The notes below the pieces were generated by a model. The model did no database searches. It saw nothing but the letters and a program-made list of their open reading frames with translations, and was not told the origin of the DNA. The translations under genes were made by a program, and so were the position numbers. DNA of 14,701 nucleotides from Hyphomonadaceae bacterium UBA2389 (GTDB lineage Bacteria; Pseudomonadota; Alphaproteobacteria; Caulobacterales; Aquidulcibacteraceae): the NCBI GenBank assembly GCA_002343395.1, contig DDSN01000012.1:44224-58924 (forward strand), given 5' to 3'. Within the stretch, counting starts at the first letter, position 1. Each line of letters begins with the position of its first letter. Shown here piece after piece: positions 1 through 7,910 of this stretch.

Positions 1-1
1 C

Positions 2-2323
2 ACGCGTGTCGATGTGCCGGTGCAGGTGCGCAACATCCCGAACGGCGAACGCGTTCGCGTTGCGATCGCGATGGTCGACGAAGGCATTCTCAACATCACC
101 AAATACGAGAGCCCGAACCCTGTCGATTATTTCTTTGGCCGGCGCGCGCTCGGCGTTGAGATACGCGACGATTACGGGCGCTTGCTTAACCCAAATCTCG
201 GCGCGCCCGCGGCGGCGCGTCAGGGAGGCGACAGCTTGGGCGGCGAAGGCCTGACAGTGGTGCCGACACGGACGGTCTCTCTGTTCTCTGACATAGTCGA
301 AGTGCGAAACGGGCGCGCGGTGATCCCGCTCGATATTCCCGATTTCAACGGAACGCTGCGGCTCATGGCGGTGGCGTGGAGTCAGAATGCGCTTGGCCAG
401 GACGCCGAGCAGGTGATTGTGCGCGATCCCGTGGTCGCGGAACTGATCCTGCCGCGCTTCCTCGCGCCAGGAGACGAAGCGCAAGGCGCGCTCAACATCG
501 ACAATGTGGACGGACCGCCCGGCGCCTACAGCGTCACCATTGGCGGAACAACGACGGCGCGCATCGTCGCGCAGCCGCGGCGCTTCCAGCTTGGTCGCGG
601 TCAACGCCAAACCGCATTGATTCCAATCAGCGGCGGACCACTCGGAGTCGGCCAGATCACGTTGCGCTTGGAGGGGCCGAACGGCTTCACGCCGATCGAG
701 CGTACGTACGACATCCAGTCGCGTGCGCCGTTCATGCCGATCACCGTGACGACGATAGAGCCGCAGGCGTCGGGAGCATTGTGGAGGGCGCCAGCCGACG
801 CGCTCGCGCGCTTCCAACCGTCCGGCGCGCAGGCGCTGATCTCGTTCTCGAACCTTGCTGGCATTGATCCAGCGCCGCTGTTGGATGAGCTTTATCGCTA
901 TCCCTACGGATGCTCGGAGCAGCTGACGTCGGTGGCGATGCCGCTGCTCTACTACAACACGCTCGCGTCGGAAGCGAACCGCGCGCGCGACGTGCGCATC
1001 ACGCGGCGTGTGCAAGACGCGGTTACGCAATTGCTTGATCGCCAAGCGCCTGACGGATCGTTCGGTTTGTGGAGCGCGGGCGACGGCAACGCGTCGCCGT
1101 GGCTTGGGGCGTACGTGGTTGACTTCCTGCAGCGCGCGCAGCGCGAAGGTTACGCGGTGCCGCGGCAGCCGATGAGCCAAGCGTACGCGGCGCTGCGTCG
1201 GGTCGCGCGGCTCAACGACTTTGGCTCCGTGGGCTACCAATTCGAGGTCTACCGTTGGCCCGGCTCCAATGACACCAATGAATTGATGCGTTCGCGCGCG
1301 GCGGCGTATGCGCTTTATGTGCTGGCGCGCGGCGGCGAAGCCGACATTGGCCAATTGCGCTACTTCCACGACAATCGCTTGCGCGACGAACCCTCGCCCC
1401 TGGCGCGGGCCCAGATCGCGGCTGCGCTCGCCCACATGGGAGACCGCGCCCGGTCGCGCAACGCCTTCCGTTTGGCTGAACAGGCGCTTGGCTATCGCAA
1501 CATCGGCGACTGGTATCAGTCGCCCTTGCGCGATCTCGCCGGCGTGGTGGCGCTGGCGGCCGAGGCGGGCGAGACGGAAATGGTCGATCGGCTGCGCCGT
1601 CGCCTTGAGCGCGACGCGCCAGAGGCGGGCTTGCTGATGACGCAGGAGCAGGTCCGCTTGCTCATGGCGGCGAACGCCTTGCTCGAACGGGCGGGGCCGG
1701 TTTCGATTGAACTCAACGGCCAGCAAATGAGCGAGCGGCGAATTCTCGCGAATGCGCAGCGTTTGGCGCAGGGGCTTGTGTTCCGCAACGCGGCGCGCGG
1801 GCCGGTGTGGCGGACGCTCGCGGTTTCGGGCGCGCCGATCGAGTCGCCGCCGCCCATGCGCGCTGGCTACGACCTGAACAAGACGGTTTTCCGCCTCGAT
1901 GGTTCGTTGGCCGATCTTAATGCGCTTCGGCAAGGCGACCGGGTGGTCGTGGTCGTGAATGGCCAGCCGGAAGGCGCGCGCAACTATCCAACGGTCGTGG
2001 TCGACCTTTTGCCCGCTGGGCTGGAAATCGAGACGCTGCTGAATCCCTCGGATGGTTCGGGAGCGAACTGGGACGGCGCGCCACTCAATGGCCCGTTCTC
2101 ATGGATAGGAGCGATCAGTTACGCGCAAGTCCAAGAGTCGCGCGACGACCGCTTCGTGGCGTCCGCGGACGTGCGCGGTTCATTCCGCTACGCCTACATC
2201 GCACGCGCGGTGACGCCGGGCAGGTTCACAATGCCGGCGGCGCAGGTCGAGGATATGTACCGTCCTGGCGTGATGGCGCGCACGGCGACGGGAACAATCA
2301 CGATCGCGCCGCGGGGAGGCTGA
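2..2323 (+). CDS. Alpha-2-macroglobulin family protein, C-terminal part (5' end outside window)
   Basis: The reading frame is open from base 2, so the true start lies upstream; about 773 residues are visible. The N-terminal stretch with AMVDEGILNITKY and FFGRRALGV matches the conserved region of bacterial alpha-2-macroglobulins (YfhM/YfaS type). The thioester motif is present as YPYGCSEQ, with CSEQ at bases 911-922 (Cys about residue 304 of the visible part), followed by a helical thioester domain (GSFGLWSAGDGNASPWLGAY) and a C-terminal macroglobulin domain. In this family the Cys-Gln thioester covalently traps attacking proteases in the periplasm. The gene overlaps no other, but its stop is 3 bases before the pbpC start, and this pairing is classic for the thioester-bearing type. 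The signal peptide or lipobox cannot be seen. The family call is secure; trapping activity is inferred from the intact motif. Confidence 0.95.
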   Translation, partial: TRVDVPVQVRNIPNGERVRVAIAMVDEGILNITKYESPNPVDYFFGRRALGVEIRDDYGRLLNPNLGAPAAARQGGDSLGGEGLTVVPTRTVSLFSDIVEVRNGRAVIPLDIPDFNGTLRLMAVAWSQNALGQDAEQVIVRDPVVAELILPRFLAPGDEAQGALNIDNVDGPPGAYSVTIGGTTTARIVAQPRRFQLGRGQRQTALIPISGGPLGVGQITLRLEGPNGFTPIERTYDIQSRAPFMPITVTTIEPQASGALWRAPADALARFQPSGAQALISFSNLAGIDPAPLLDELYRYPYGCSEQLTSVAMPLLYYNTLASEANRARDVRITRRVQDAVTQLLDRQAPDGSFGLWSAGDGNASPWLGAYVVDFLQRAQREGYAVPRQPMSQAYAALRRVARLNDFGSVGYQFEVYRWPGSNDTNELMRSRAAAYALYVLARGGEADIGQLRYFHDNRLRDEPSPLARAQIAAALAHMGDRARSRNAFRLAEQALGYRNIGDWYQSPLRDLAGVVALAAEAGETEMVDRLRRRLERDAPEAGLLMTQEQVRLLMAANALLERAGPVSIELNGQQMSERRILANAQRLAQGLVFRNAARGPVWRTLAVSGAPIESPPPMRAGYDLNKTVFRLDGSLADLNALRQGDRVVVVVNGQPEGARNYPTVVVDLLPAGLEIETLLNPSDGSGANWDGAPLNGPFSWIGAISYAQVQESRDDRFVASADVRGSFRYAYIARAVTPGRFTMPAAQVEDMYRPGVMARTATGTITIAPRGG

Positions 2324-2326
2324 TGG

Positions 2327-4393
2327 ATGAAGCGCGGGCCGCGCCTGGCGCTGCCGCTATCGACAGGCGGGAAACGCTGGGCGGCCTCGCTGCTGGCGAT
2401 CTTGCTGATGCTGTTTACGCTGGATCAGCTGTTTCCGCCGCCGCTCGAGCGGGTGAGCGATGCGTCACCCGTGGTTGTGGATCGCAACGGCGAATGGCTC
2501 ATGTCATTCACGACGCGCCAAGGGACATGGCGTCTCGAAGCGCGGTTGAATGAGATCGATCCGGAGTTCCAGCGCCGTTTGATCGCCATTGAGGATGAAC
2601 GCTTTTGGCTTCATCCCGGCGTTGATCCGATCGCGCTCGCGCGCGCCAGCGTGTCCTACGTGCGACAGGGGCGTGTCACCCAAGGCGGCTCCACCATCAC
2701 GATGCAGCTCGCGCGGTTGCTGGAGCCGCGCCCGCGCACGATACAGTCGAAGCTGATCGAGATCGTGCGCGCGTTGCAGATCGAGAGGCGTTGGAGCAAA
2801 CGGCGCATTCTCGCGGCCTATCTCACCATGGCGCCGTACGGCGGCAATCTCGAAGGCGTGCGCGCGGCGAGCCGAGCTTATTTTCAGCGCGACCCACAAT
2901 GGCTCGATGACGCCGAGATGGCGCTGCTGATCGCGTTGCCACAAGCGCCCGAAGCGCGCCGGCCGGACCGCCACCCGCAGGCGGCGCGCGCCGCGCGCGA
3001 TCGCGTACTTTCGGTGTTTGCGGCGGCGGGTCTGATCAATGGGCGCCGCGCGGCCGAGGGGCGCGAGGTCGCGATCCCCGCGCGCGCGCCCTTTCCCTAT
3101 TCGGCGCCACACGCCGCCCAAGCGCTCGTCGCGGCGCATCCTGGGGCGGGGGTTGTGCGCTCGTCGTTGGACGCCACGCTGCAGCGCGATCTCGAAGCGC
3201 TCGCGCGACGATACGCGGCTTCGCTCGAACGCGATGCGCAGATCGCGATCTTGGCGGTGGATGTACGCACCCGCGCCGTGCGCGCGCGCATCGGGGGCGT
3301 GGGGCGCGATCGCGCGGGCGGATATATCGACATGACGCGCGCGATCCGATCGCCGGGATCGACCCTGAAGCCCTTTCTCTACGCAATCGCGTTCGACGAA
3401 GGCATCGCCGCGCCGGAGACGCTCGTGCGCGACGCGCCGCGCCGGTTCGGCGGTTACCTGCCGGAAAACTTCGATCGACGATTCCATGGCGATGTGTCGT
3501 TGGAAGATGCGTTGCGCCACTCTCTCAATCTGCCGGCGGTCGCGACGCTGGAACGGATTGGCGCCGGGCGCTTCCACGCCGCGTTGACCCGCGCGGGCGC
3601 AGAGGTGCGTTTGCCACGCCGCGCCGAGGCGGAGCCGGGTTTGGCGCTGGCGCTGGGCGGTGTGGGCATGCGGCTCGAGGACTTGGTGCAACTCTACGCG
3701 GCGCTGGGCGACGGCGGGCGGGCACGGCCGTTGGCGACGGAGCCGCGGGACGCGTTTGCGTTCTCTCGCCGTTTCGTGCGCGCGGAAACGGCGACGCGCG
3801 TGCTCGACATCCTGGCGACATCGCCGCACCCCGCTGGGCGCATTCCAGCGAGCGTCGCGCGGAACGCGCCGAACGTGGCGTTCAAGACGGGCACCTCCTA
3901 CGGTTTCCGCGATGCCTGGGCGCTCGGCGTGTCGGGCGAGGTCGCGATCGGCGTATGGGTCGGGCGGCCAGACGGGACGCCGCGTCCCGGCGCCACTGGG
4001 CGCGAAACGGCTTTGCCGATCCTGTTCGATGCGTTCGATCTTATCGGCGCGCCGCAAACGCCAGCCCGTTCGCCGGATCGCAATGGGCGCGCGGCGCCCG
4101 CCTTGGCGCGCATGGACGATTCAAACGGCGAGGCGCTGTCAATTTTGTTCCCGCCAGCGAACGCGGAGGTGCTTGTACTCGACTACGGCGCTGAGTCGCG
4201 CGGGCTCTCGCTCTCCGCCCGCGGCGGACGGCAGCCCTTGACGTGGTACGCTGAGGGTGAACGTGTTGCGACGGAAGATACAAGCGGGCGAGCGATATGG
4301 CGCCCGCGCGCGCCAGGTTTCTACGATGTGATGGTAGTCGATGCCGACGGCCAAAGCGTGCAAACGCGTGTACGCATCAGGGATCGCGGATGA
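2327..4393 (+). CDS. pbpC: Penicillin-binding protein 1C (bifunctional transglycosylase/transpeptidase)
   Basis: 688 residues. A single membrane anchor lies at about residues 18-36. The GT51 glycosyltransferase domain follows, with EDERFWLHPG (catalytic Glu about 89), QGGSTITMQLAR (119-130) and the second Glu about 145. The transpeptidase domain has all three motifs: SPGSTLKPF (Ser345, Lys348), HSLN (399-401) and KTGTS (520-524). The last roughly 85 residues match the BiPBP_C domain typical of PBP1C. It polymerises and cross-links glycan in the periplasm; in E. coli PBP1C has little peptide-binding breadth and is thought to work in repair. The ATG at 2327 has a strong GGGGAGG site eight bases upstream and sits 3 bases after the macroglobulin stop; an earlier ATG at 2322 is in the wrong frame. 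Length and motifs are normal for the family. Confidence 0.96.
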   Translation: MKRGPRLALPLSTGGKRWAASLLAILLMLFTLDQLFPPPLERVSDASPVVVDRNGEWLMSFTTRQGTWRLEARLNEIDPEFQRRLIAIEDERFWLHPGVDPIALARASVSYVRQGRVTQGGSTITMQLARLLEPRPRTIQSKLIEIVRALQIERRWSKRRILAAYLTMAPYGGNLEGVRAASRAYFQRDPQWLDDAEMALLIALPQAPEARRPDRHPQAARAARDRVLSVFAAAGLINGRRAAEGREVAIPARAPFPYSAPHAAQALVAAHPGAGVVRSSLDATLQRDLEALARRYAASLERDAQIAILAVDVRTRAVRARIGGVGRDRAGGYIDMTRAIRSPGSTLKPFLYAIAFDEGIAAPETLVRDAPRRFGGYLPENFDRRFHGDVSLEDALRHSLNLPAVATLERIGAGRFHAALTRAGAEVRLPRRAEAEPGLALALGGVGMRLEDLVQLYAALGDGGRARPLATEPRDAFAFSRRFVRAETATRVLDILATSPHPAGRIPASVARNAPNVAFKTGTSYGFRDAWALGVSGEVAIGVWVGRPDGTPRPGATGRETALPILFDAFDLIGAPQTPARSPDRNGRAAPALARMDDSNGEALSILFPPANAEVLVLDYGAESRGLSLSARGGRQPLTWYAEGERVATEDTSGRAIWRPRAPGFYDVMVVDADGQSVQTRVRIRDRG

Positions 4394-5007
4394 AGCAGCA
4401 ATGGCGAGCAATGGTGGCGGCGCTTGCGTTGTCGGGCGTTCTGGCCGGATGCGTGCATACGCGCGTCGAGGGGCCGGCGCTGTACTGCATGGCGTCGCGA
4501 ACAGATGCGGCGGGATCGTTCTATGCGAGCGAGCAATACGCGGGCTGGAGTCAGTTTCGCGGACCCTTGGATGGCCCTTTCGCGGATGTGCCTTACCTTG
4601 CCATGCATTACACTGTCCGGGTACGCGGGAGCGGCGATGCGCCAACCCTGGCGGAGCCGCGCGTCTCAATCTCCTTCGGGCGCAGGTTTCGCGAGCGCGC
4701 GTTGCCGTTGCACCGCGGCGGCGTGCGTCAACATTTTCGCGCCGAGGCGCGCGTGACCGACGAAGCGATCAGCATCGGCGCCGCGCGCGACGGCTGGGCG
4801 TTCTTTCCGGTTGAACAAGCGGCCAATCTGCTTCGGAACGACGGCCCGTTGGAGCTGACGCTGTATGACAGCCACGGCCGGGTTCTGCATCGCGAGACGG
4901 TTTCGGCCGAGGCGCGTGTGGAGATTTCCCGCACGCTGATTGCTTTGGCTGAGGAAGCGCTCGTGATGGCGCAGGATCGCGAAAAGAACTGCCGTCTCGA
5001 CAACTAA
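4390..5007 (+). CDS. Small lipoprotein of unknown function, third gene of the macroglobulin/pbpC operon
   Basis: 205 residues from the ATG at 4390, which overlaps the pbpC stop as ATGA and so is probably translationally coupled. The frame is open farther upstream, but that part lies inside pbpC. This start gives a clean lipoprotein signal: MKQQWR, a hydrophobic run, then the lipobox VLAGC (Cys21). The mature protein has an even mix of short beta-like segments, several aromatic residues and no recognisable catalytic motif. Residue 22 onward is not Asp at +2, so outer-membrane sorting is plausible. Context suggests a helper that localises or partners the macroglobulin or PBP1C, but that is inference from operon position only. 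I do not recognise the family. The gene ends in a 4-bp convergent overlap with the DUF1330 gene. Confidence 0.85.
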   Translation: MKQQWRAMVAALALSGVLAGCVHTRVEGPALYCMASRTDAAGSFYASEQYAGWSQFRGPLDGPFADVPYLAMHYTVRVRGSGDAPTLAEPRVSISFGRRFRERALPLHRGGVRQHFRAEARVTDEAISIGAARDGWAFFPVEQAANLLRNDGPLELTLYDSHGRVLHRETVSAEARVEISRTLIALAEEALVMAQDREKNCRLDN

Positions 5008-5423
5008 GCCATCGCGCGTGGCGCGCAGCGGATAAGGCGGCTGTCCTCGACGGCGGCGGTGCGATGGACCGCGATTTTTTGATAATCCGGATCGCCGATC
5101 ATGGAGAGCATGACGGCGACGCTCGGATACTCAACGATAAACGCCATGTCCCAGCGTTCGTCAGAGGGGCCAATCAGCACCAGATTTGGCGCCCCCGCCC
5201 AGACAATGCGCGCGCCAAGCTTGTTCAGGAACTGCATCGTGCCGGCGCCGTAGCGTTGATACGCTTCCTCTCCGGTCAAGTTTTGCCCCGCGCACTCGTG
5301 GCCTGCGGGGTATTCCGCCTTGGCTCGAAAACGGATCAAATTGATCATGTTGATAGGTGATGGATCGCTGGCGCTCGCCGCCATGCCCGCGATCTGATCC
5401 GCGTTTGGATTGACTGACCCCAT
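5004..5423 (-). CDS. DUF1330 domain protein
   Basis: 139 residues from the ATG at 5423, chosen because GGGAGG sits eight bases upstream; a longer reading from 5495 would begin inside the upstream terminator and adds a low-complexity tail. The core runs from PINMINLIRF through GEEAYQRYGAG, a VWAGAP segment and the segment DPDYQKIAVHR, the pattern of DUF1330, a ferredoxin-like fold of the dimeric alpha/beta-barrel superfamily. No signal peptide or membrane segment, so cytoplasmic. Function of the family is not established. It lies downstream of peptide gene 1 and its terminator, so it probably has its own promoter or relies on read-through. Its stop overlaps the convergent lipoprotein stop by 4 bp. 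Confidence 0.85.
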   Translation of the reverse strand: MGSVNPNADQIAGMAASASDPSPINMINLIRFRAKAEYPAGHECAGQNLTGEEAYQRYGAGTMQFLNKLGARIVWAGAPNLVLIGPSDERWDMAFIVEYPSVAVMLSMIGDPDYQKIAVHRTAAVEDSRLIRCAPRAMA

Positions 5424-5475
5424 TGATGTCGCCTCCCGTGCGCCGGTTGCGGCGCGCCCGGCGTCCAGACAAGCG

Positions 5476-5508
5476 AAAAGGCGCGGGAAGGGCAATCCCG
5501 CGCCTTTG
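5476..5508 (-). terminator. Rho-independent terminator of peptide gene 1
   Basis: Perfect 11-bp stem: AAAGGCGCGGG at 5477-5487 pairs with CCCGCGCCTTT at 5497-5507 around a 9-base loop. Read on the minus strand it ends in four T's. It begins 33 bases after the stop of the 30-residue peptide gene at 5540. The stem core GGCGCGG is shared with the terminators of the two sister peptide genes. Confidence 0.8.
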
Positions 5509-5539
5509 CTTTATCGTCGCGTGACGTTGGGGGAGGAGC

Positions 5540-5632
5540 CTACGCGACGATCTGTGCGGCTTGCGCGAGCAGCGCGATCGCGACTGGAACAACCAGAACG
5601 AGGGCGGCGGCGAGTTGGGCGATCTTGGTCAT
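5540..5632 (-). CDS. Tiny hydrophobic peptide, paralogue 1 (30 residues)
   Basis: A 30-codon gene from ATG 5632 to TAG 5540. The product starts MTKIAQ and continues as one hydrophobic segment ending VPVAIALLAQAAQIVA. It is recognised because two further genes in the window (7776-7871 and 8115-8207) encode the same pattern: short start with a Lys, Ala/Leu/Val-rich run, (V/A)PVA, then LxQAAxIxA at the C-terminus. AAGGAC lies upstream as a plausible ribosome site. An in-frame ATG at 5725, overlapping the desaturase stop as TGATG, would give 61 residues, but similarity to the sisters begins only at 5632 and the shared promoter-like element lies inside that extension. A single membrane peptide or a signal-peptide-like precursor are both possible. 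Function unknown. Confidence 0.78.
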   Translation of the reverse strand: MTKIAQLAAALVLVVPVAIALLAQAAQIVA

Positions 5633-5674
5633 GGGTTTTGTCCTTGGGTTTCTGTGTTGAAGCTCTTGATCTGA

Positions 5675-5702
5675 AGATGCCGGCGCCTGGTTCGGTGGAT
5701 GC
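5675..5702 (-). promoter_or_regulatory. Shared promoter/operator element of peptide gene 1
   Basis: On the minus strand GCATCC (5702-5697) and GCATCT (5680-5675) are separated by 16 bp; the second half ends 42 bases before the ATG. The same pair at nearly the same place precedes both sister genes. Spacing would fit a -35/-10 pair of an alternative sigma factor or a two-turn direct-repeat operator. Confidence 0.6.
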
Positions 5703-5724
5703 AGGGCGGTCGCGATATTTTTCA

Positions 5725-6537
5725 TCAGATCTGCCTTTCCAGGACGGGCGCCAGCGCCGGCGACGGTTTACGCACCGCCTGAGCAAATCGCGCGTGGTAG
5801 GCGGGGTGTTCGGTGCCCATCAGGCGGTCCCACCAGGTGAAATAGAGCCCGTAATTCCAGCCGGCCTGGGCATGGTGAAGATCATGGTGGGTGGCCGTCG
5901 TCAGCCAATCAAATAGAGGCTTGCCGTCGGCCCGCGTGGGCATCAGCTCGTAGCCGGCATGACCCAGCGTGTTGCGCACGATCTGGTGGAGCATGAAGAG
6001 GCCCACCACCGGCCACTGCGTAGGCACGAGAACCATCCACAGCGGCACAAAGCTGCCCATGATCGCGGCCTCGCCCAGGTCGAAACTGTAGGCGGTGAAC
6101 GGCGAGGGGTTCATGCTCTTGTGGTGTCGGCGATGGAACACCCGGAACAGGCGCGGGTCGTGCATCAGCCGGTGCGCCCAGTAGAAGTAGGCGTCGTGGG
6201 CGACGATCATCAGCACGAGCGACGCCCAAAACCACACTGGCCCCCAGCCCGCCGCGACATCTGGCCCCGGCAGGAGGCCGAACCGCTCCAGCATGAAGGT
6301 GAAGAGCCCGATTGTGGAGAAGATCGCGATCGAGCGCAGTGAGACCAGGAACTCGAGCGCCAATTGTTTCGCGGGCGGGGTTTCGTCGCGAATCTTACGG
6401 CCGCGCAAGACGTTCGCCAAAACGACCCACAGCACCACCCAGACGCCAACGGCGAACGCGGCATAGCGGGTAGTGTCGGTCTGGGCGTTTAGCAGCCATT
6501 GGCCGGCGACGTCGGTTATGAAGTCTGGATTCATCAT
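5725..6537 (-). CDS. Sterol desaturase / fatty acid hydroxylase superfamily membrane enzyme
   Basis: 270 residues. The histidine clusters of the non-haem di-iron hydroxylase family are all present: HRLMH (H122-H126) within HDAYFYWAHRLMH, HRRHH (H135-H139) and HHDLHH (H217-H222), plus a conserved-type His193. Membrane segments are visible at about 25-44, 68-86, 100-118 and 155-185. The family inserts oxygen into lipid C-H bonds (hydroxylation or desaturation) at the inner membrane; the substrate cannot be read from the sequence. ATG at 6537 is followed at once by a second ATG at 6534; GGAGAG five to eight bases upstream serves either. It lies 95 bp downstream of the membrane AraC regulator on the same strand, so that regulator is a likely controller. 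Confidence 0.93.
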   Translation of the reverse strand: MMNPDFITDVAGQWLLNAQTDTTRYAAFAVGVWVVLWVVLANVLRGRKIRDETPPAKQLALEFLVSLRSIAIFSTIGLFTFMLERFGLLPGPDVAAGWGPVWFWASLVLMIVAHDAYFYWAHRLMHDPRLFRVFHRRHHKSMNPSPFTAYSFDLGEAAIMGSFVPLWMVLVPTQWPVVGLFMLHQIVRNTLGHAGYELMPTRADGKPLFDWLTTATHHDLHHAQAGWNYGLYFTWWDRLMGTEHPAYHARFAQAVRKPSPALAPVLERQI

Positions 6538-6609
6538 TGCTCTCTCCGGTGCGAACCTCGCGGGGGAGAGCGGTGGCCGAATGCGGCAACCCGGGCTCGC
6601 CGGAGACCG

Positions 6610-6646
6610 AAAATCCCTGGTGGTTTCCAGAATCAGCCAGGGTTTT
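6610..6646 (-). terminator. Possible terminator overlapping the end of the AraC gene
   Basis: On the minus strand AAAACCCTGG (6646-6637) pairs imperfectly with CCAGGGATTTT (6620-6610) across a 16-base loop; the TGA stop lies in the hairpin and the right arm runs into T's. It would separate the regulator from the desaturase gene. The stem is short, so it may be weak. Confidence 0.4.
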
Positions 6647-7688
6647 CAGGAATCGGCGAGGATTGGGTGCGCCTAAACTCCGTCGGGGTCACGCCTGTCG
6701 CTTCCTTGAACGCGCGGTTGAACGGGCCGAGCGAGCCGAAGCCGAGGTCGAAGGCGATCGCGGCAACCGTTGTGCGGGATTGCGCGGGATCGGCCAGCAT
6801 GGCCTTCGCCGCGACGATGCGGCGGGCGTTCACGAAGGCGGCGAAGTTGCGGAAGCCGAGATGGTCGTTGATCAGCGGCCGCAGGCGATGTTCAGGAACG
6901 CCAAGTTCGGCGGCGAGATCGCCGATCGTGAGGCCCTCGCGCCGCCACGCGCCCGCATCCATCAGCGCCGTGAGCTTGTCGAGCACGAGCCTGTCGCTTG
7001 CGTTGAGCCCGGGTTCGGCCGGCGATGGCTTGGTCTGCACGGCGCCGAACAGGGCGGTCCGCGCCTGGAGGAAAACGGCGGCGCCGGCGAGGCAGTAGAG
7101 CGCTAGCGAGAACGCGCCCAAGGGCCTGAACCAATCTTGGAAATACCCGAGGCTCTCCGCGATCTCAAACGCTGACAAGGTCAGCACATAAAGCGTCACC
7201 AGACTCAGAAACGGCCCCCTGAGACGGCGGCGGCTTTCCACCAGATCGCCGCGCCAGCTGCGGGCGACGACATAGAGCGCATGCACCGAAAACGCCGCCT
7301 CGATCAAATTGTGGATCACCCAAATGCTCGGATCGATGTGCGCGGGCGCAAGCAAGCCGGTGAGCCCGACGGTGGTCAGCAACGCCCAGGGCCACAGCGT
7401 CGCCGCCGCCACTGGGCGGTCTTCAAACAAGGTCACGATGAAGAGCCAGAAGAGGCCGGCGCCGCCAAGCGACAGAAAGTGGATCGGGTAGTTCAACCAG
7501 CCGATCGCGCTGTGAATCGCGGGCGAACTGTTGAGCGCGTAGGCGATGGTTCCGATGCAAAAGAGGGCGCCCGCGAGGCGTACCTGCGTGTGCGCGGTCT
7601 CGCGGGCGAAACTCGCGCCCATCGACGCCAACGCGCCAATCGCGACGCCGCGCGCGACCATTTCGAGTGTGAAGAGGTCTTGCCCCAT
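6633..7688 (-). CDS. AraC-family transcriptional regulator with membrane-embedded N-terminus
   Basis: 351 residues. Roughly residues 8-215 form about six or seven hydrophobic segments (for example 38-55, 66-86, 98-114, 125-142, 160-178, 188-208). The C-terminal 120 residues hold a double helix-turn-helix: LTIGDLAAELGVPEHRL (253-269) and TTVAAIAFDLGFGSLGPFNR (306-325) followed by FKEATGVTPTEFRR, the AraC signature. So this is a DNA-binding domain tethered to the inner membrane, with the sensor presumably in the membrane part. ATG 7688 has no convincing ribosome site; an internal ATG at 7661 is an alternative. The start lies only 31 bp below the terminator of peptide gene 2, leaving little room for a separate promoter. 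The desaturase-family gene downstream is the probable target. Confidence 0.9.
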   Translation of the reverse strand: MGQDLFTLEMVARGVAIGALASMGASFARETAHTQVRLAGALFCIGTIAYALNSSPAIHSAIGWLNYPIHFLSLGGAGLFWLFIVTLFEDRPVAAATLWPWALLTTVGLTGLLAPAHIDPSIWVIHNLIEAAFSVHALYVVARSWRGDLVESRRRLRGPFLSLVTLYVLTLSAFEIAESLGYFQDWFRPLGAFSLALYCLAGAAVFLQARTALFGAVQTKPSPAEPGLNASDRLVLDKLTALMDAGAWRREGLTIGDLAAELGVPEHRLRPLINDHLGFRNFAAFVNARRIVAAKAMLADPAQSRTTVAAIAFDLGFGSLGPFNRAFKEATGVTPTEFRRTQSSPIPENPG

Positions 7689-7719
7689 GGCGTCGTTCTA
7701 GAAGCCCAGGCCGCATAAG

Positions 7720-7753
7720 AAAAGGCGCGGACCTGCGCAAGGTCCGCGCCTTT
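7720..7753 (-). terminator. Rho-independent terminator of peptide gene 2, just upstream of the AraC gene
   Basis: AAAGGCGCGGACC (7721-7733) pairs with GGTCCGCGCCTTT (7741-7753): 13 bp perfect stem, 7-base loop, T-run on the minus strand. It starts 22 bases after the peptide stop. The same stem sequence recurs at 8053-8082. Because the AraC ATG is 31 bp farther on, it may act as an attenuator for that gene. Confidence 0.82.
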
Positions 7754-7775
7754 GTTCAGCCCTGATCATGGCGCG

Positions 7776-7871
7776 CTACGCGAAGATCTGAGCGGCTTGC
7801 ATCAGCAAGGCGGCCGCGACCGGCACGAACAGCACCATTGCGGCGCTGAAGCTTGCGAACTTCCTGGCCAT
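7776..7871 (-). CDS. Tiny hydrophobic peptide, paralogue 2 (31 residues)
   Basis: A 31-codon gene from ATG 7871 to TAG 7776, with a good AAAGGAG site 6-8 bases upstream. The product begins MARKFASF and ends VPVAAALLMQAAQIFA, matching paralogue 1 at the VPVAxALLxQAAQIxA block and paralogue 3 more loosely. The charged residues are only at the N-terminus (Arg, Lys), so an N-in orientation is expected if it spans the membrane. An in-frame ATG at 7973 gives 65 residues, but that extension is not conserved in the sisters and contains the shared promoter-like element. It is followed by its own terminator and then by the AraC regulator. Function unknown; candidates are a small regulatory membrane peptide, a toxin-like peptide, or a processed signal. 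Confidence 0.8.
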   Translation of the reverse strand: MARKFASFSAAMVLFVPVAAALLMQAAQIFA

Positions 7872-7910
7872 CTTCTTCTCCTTTGTTTGGCCTCCAGCTT
7901 CCGCACTGAA

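Noticed and set aside
2504..4057. 517-codon open frame on the minus strand opposite pbpC
   Set aside because: It is Arg-rich with no recognisable motif and lies wholly antisense to a clear pbpC; long antisense frames are common in GC-rich DNA.
4297..4389. Longer start for the operon lipoprotein
   Set aside because: The extra 31 residues would overlap pbpC and bury the lipoprotein signal; the ATGA-coupled start at 4390 gives a proper lipobox.
5424..5495. Longer start for the DUF1330 gene
   Set aside because: It begins inside the terminator hairpin and lacks a ribosome site; the start at 5423 has GGGAGG at good spacing.
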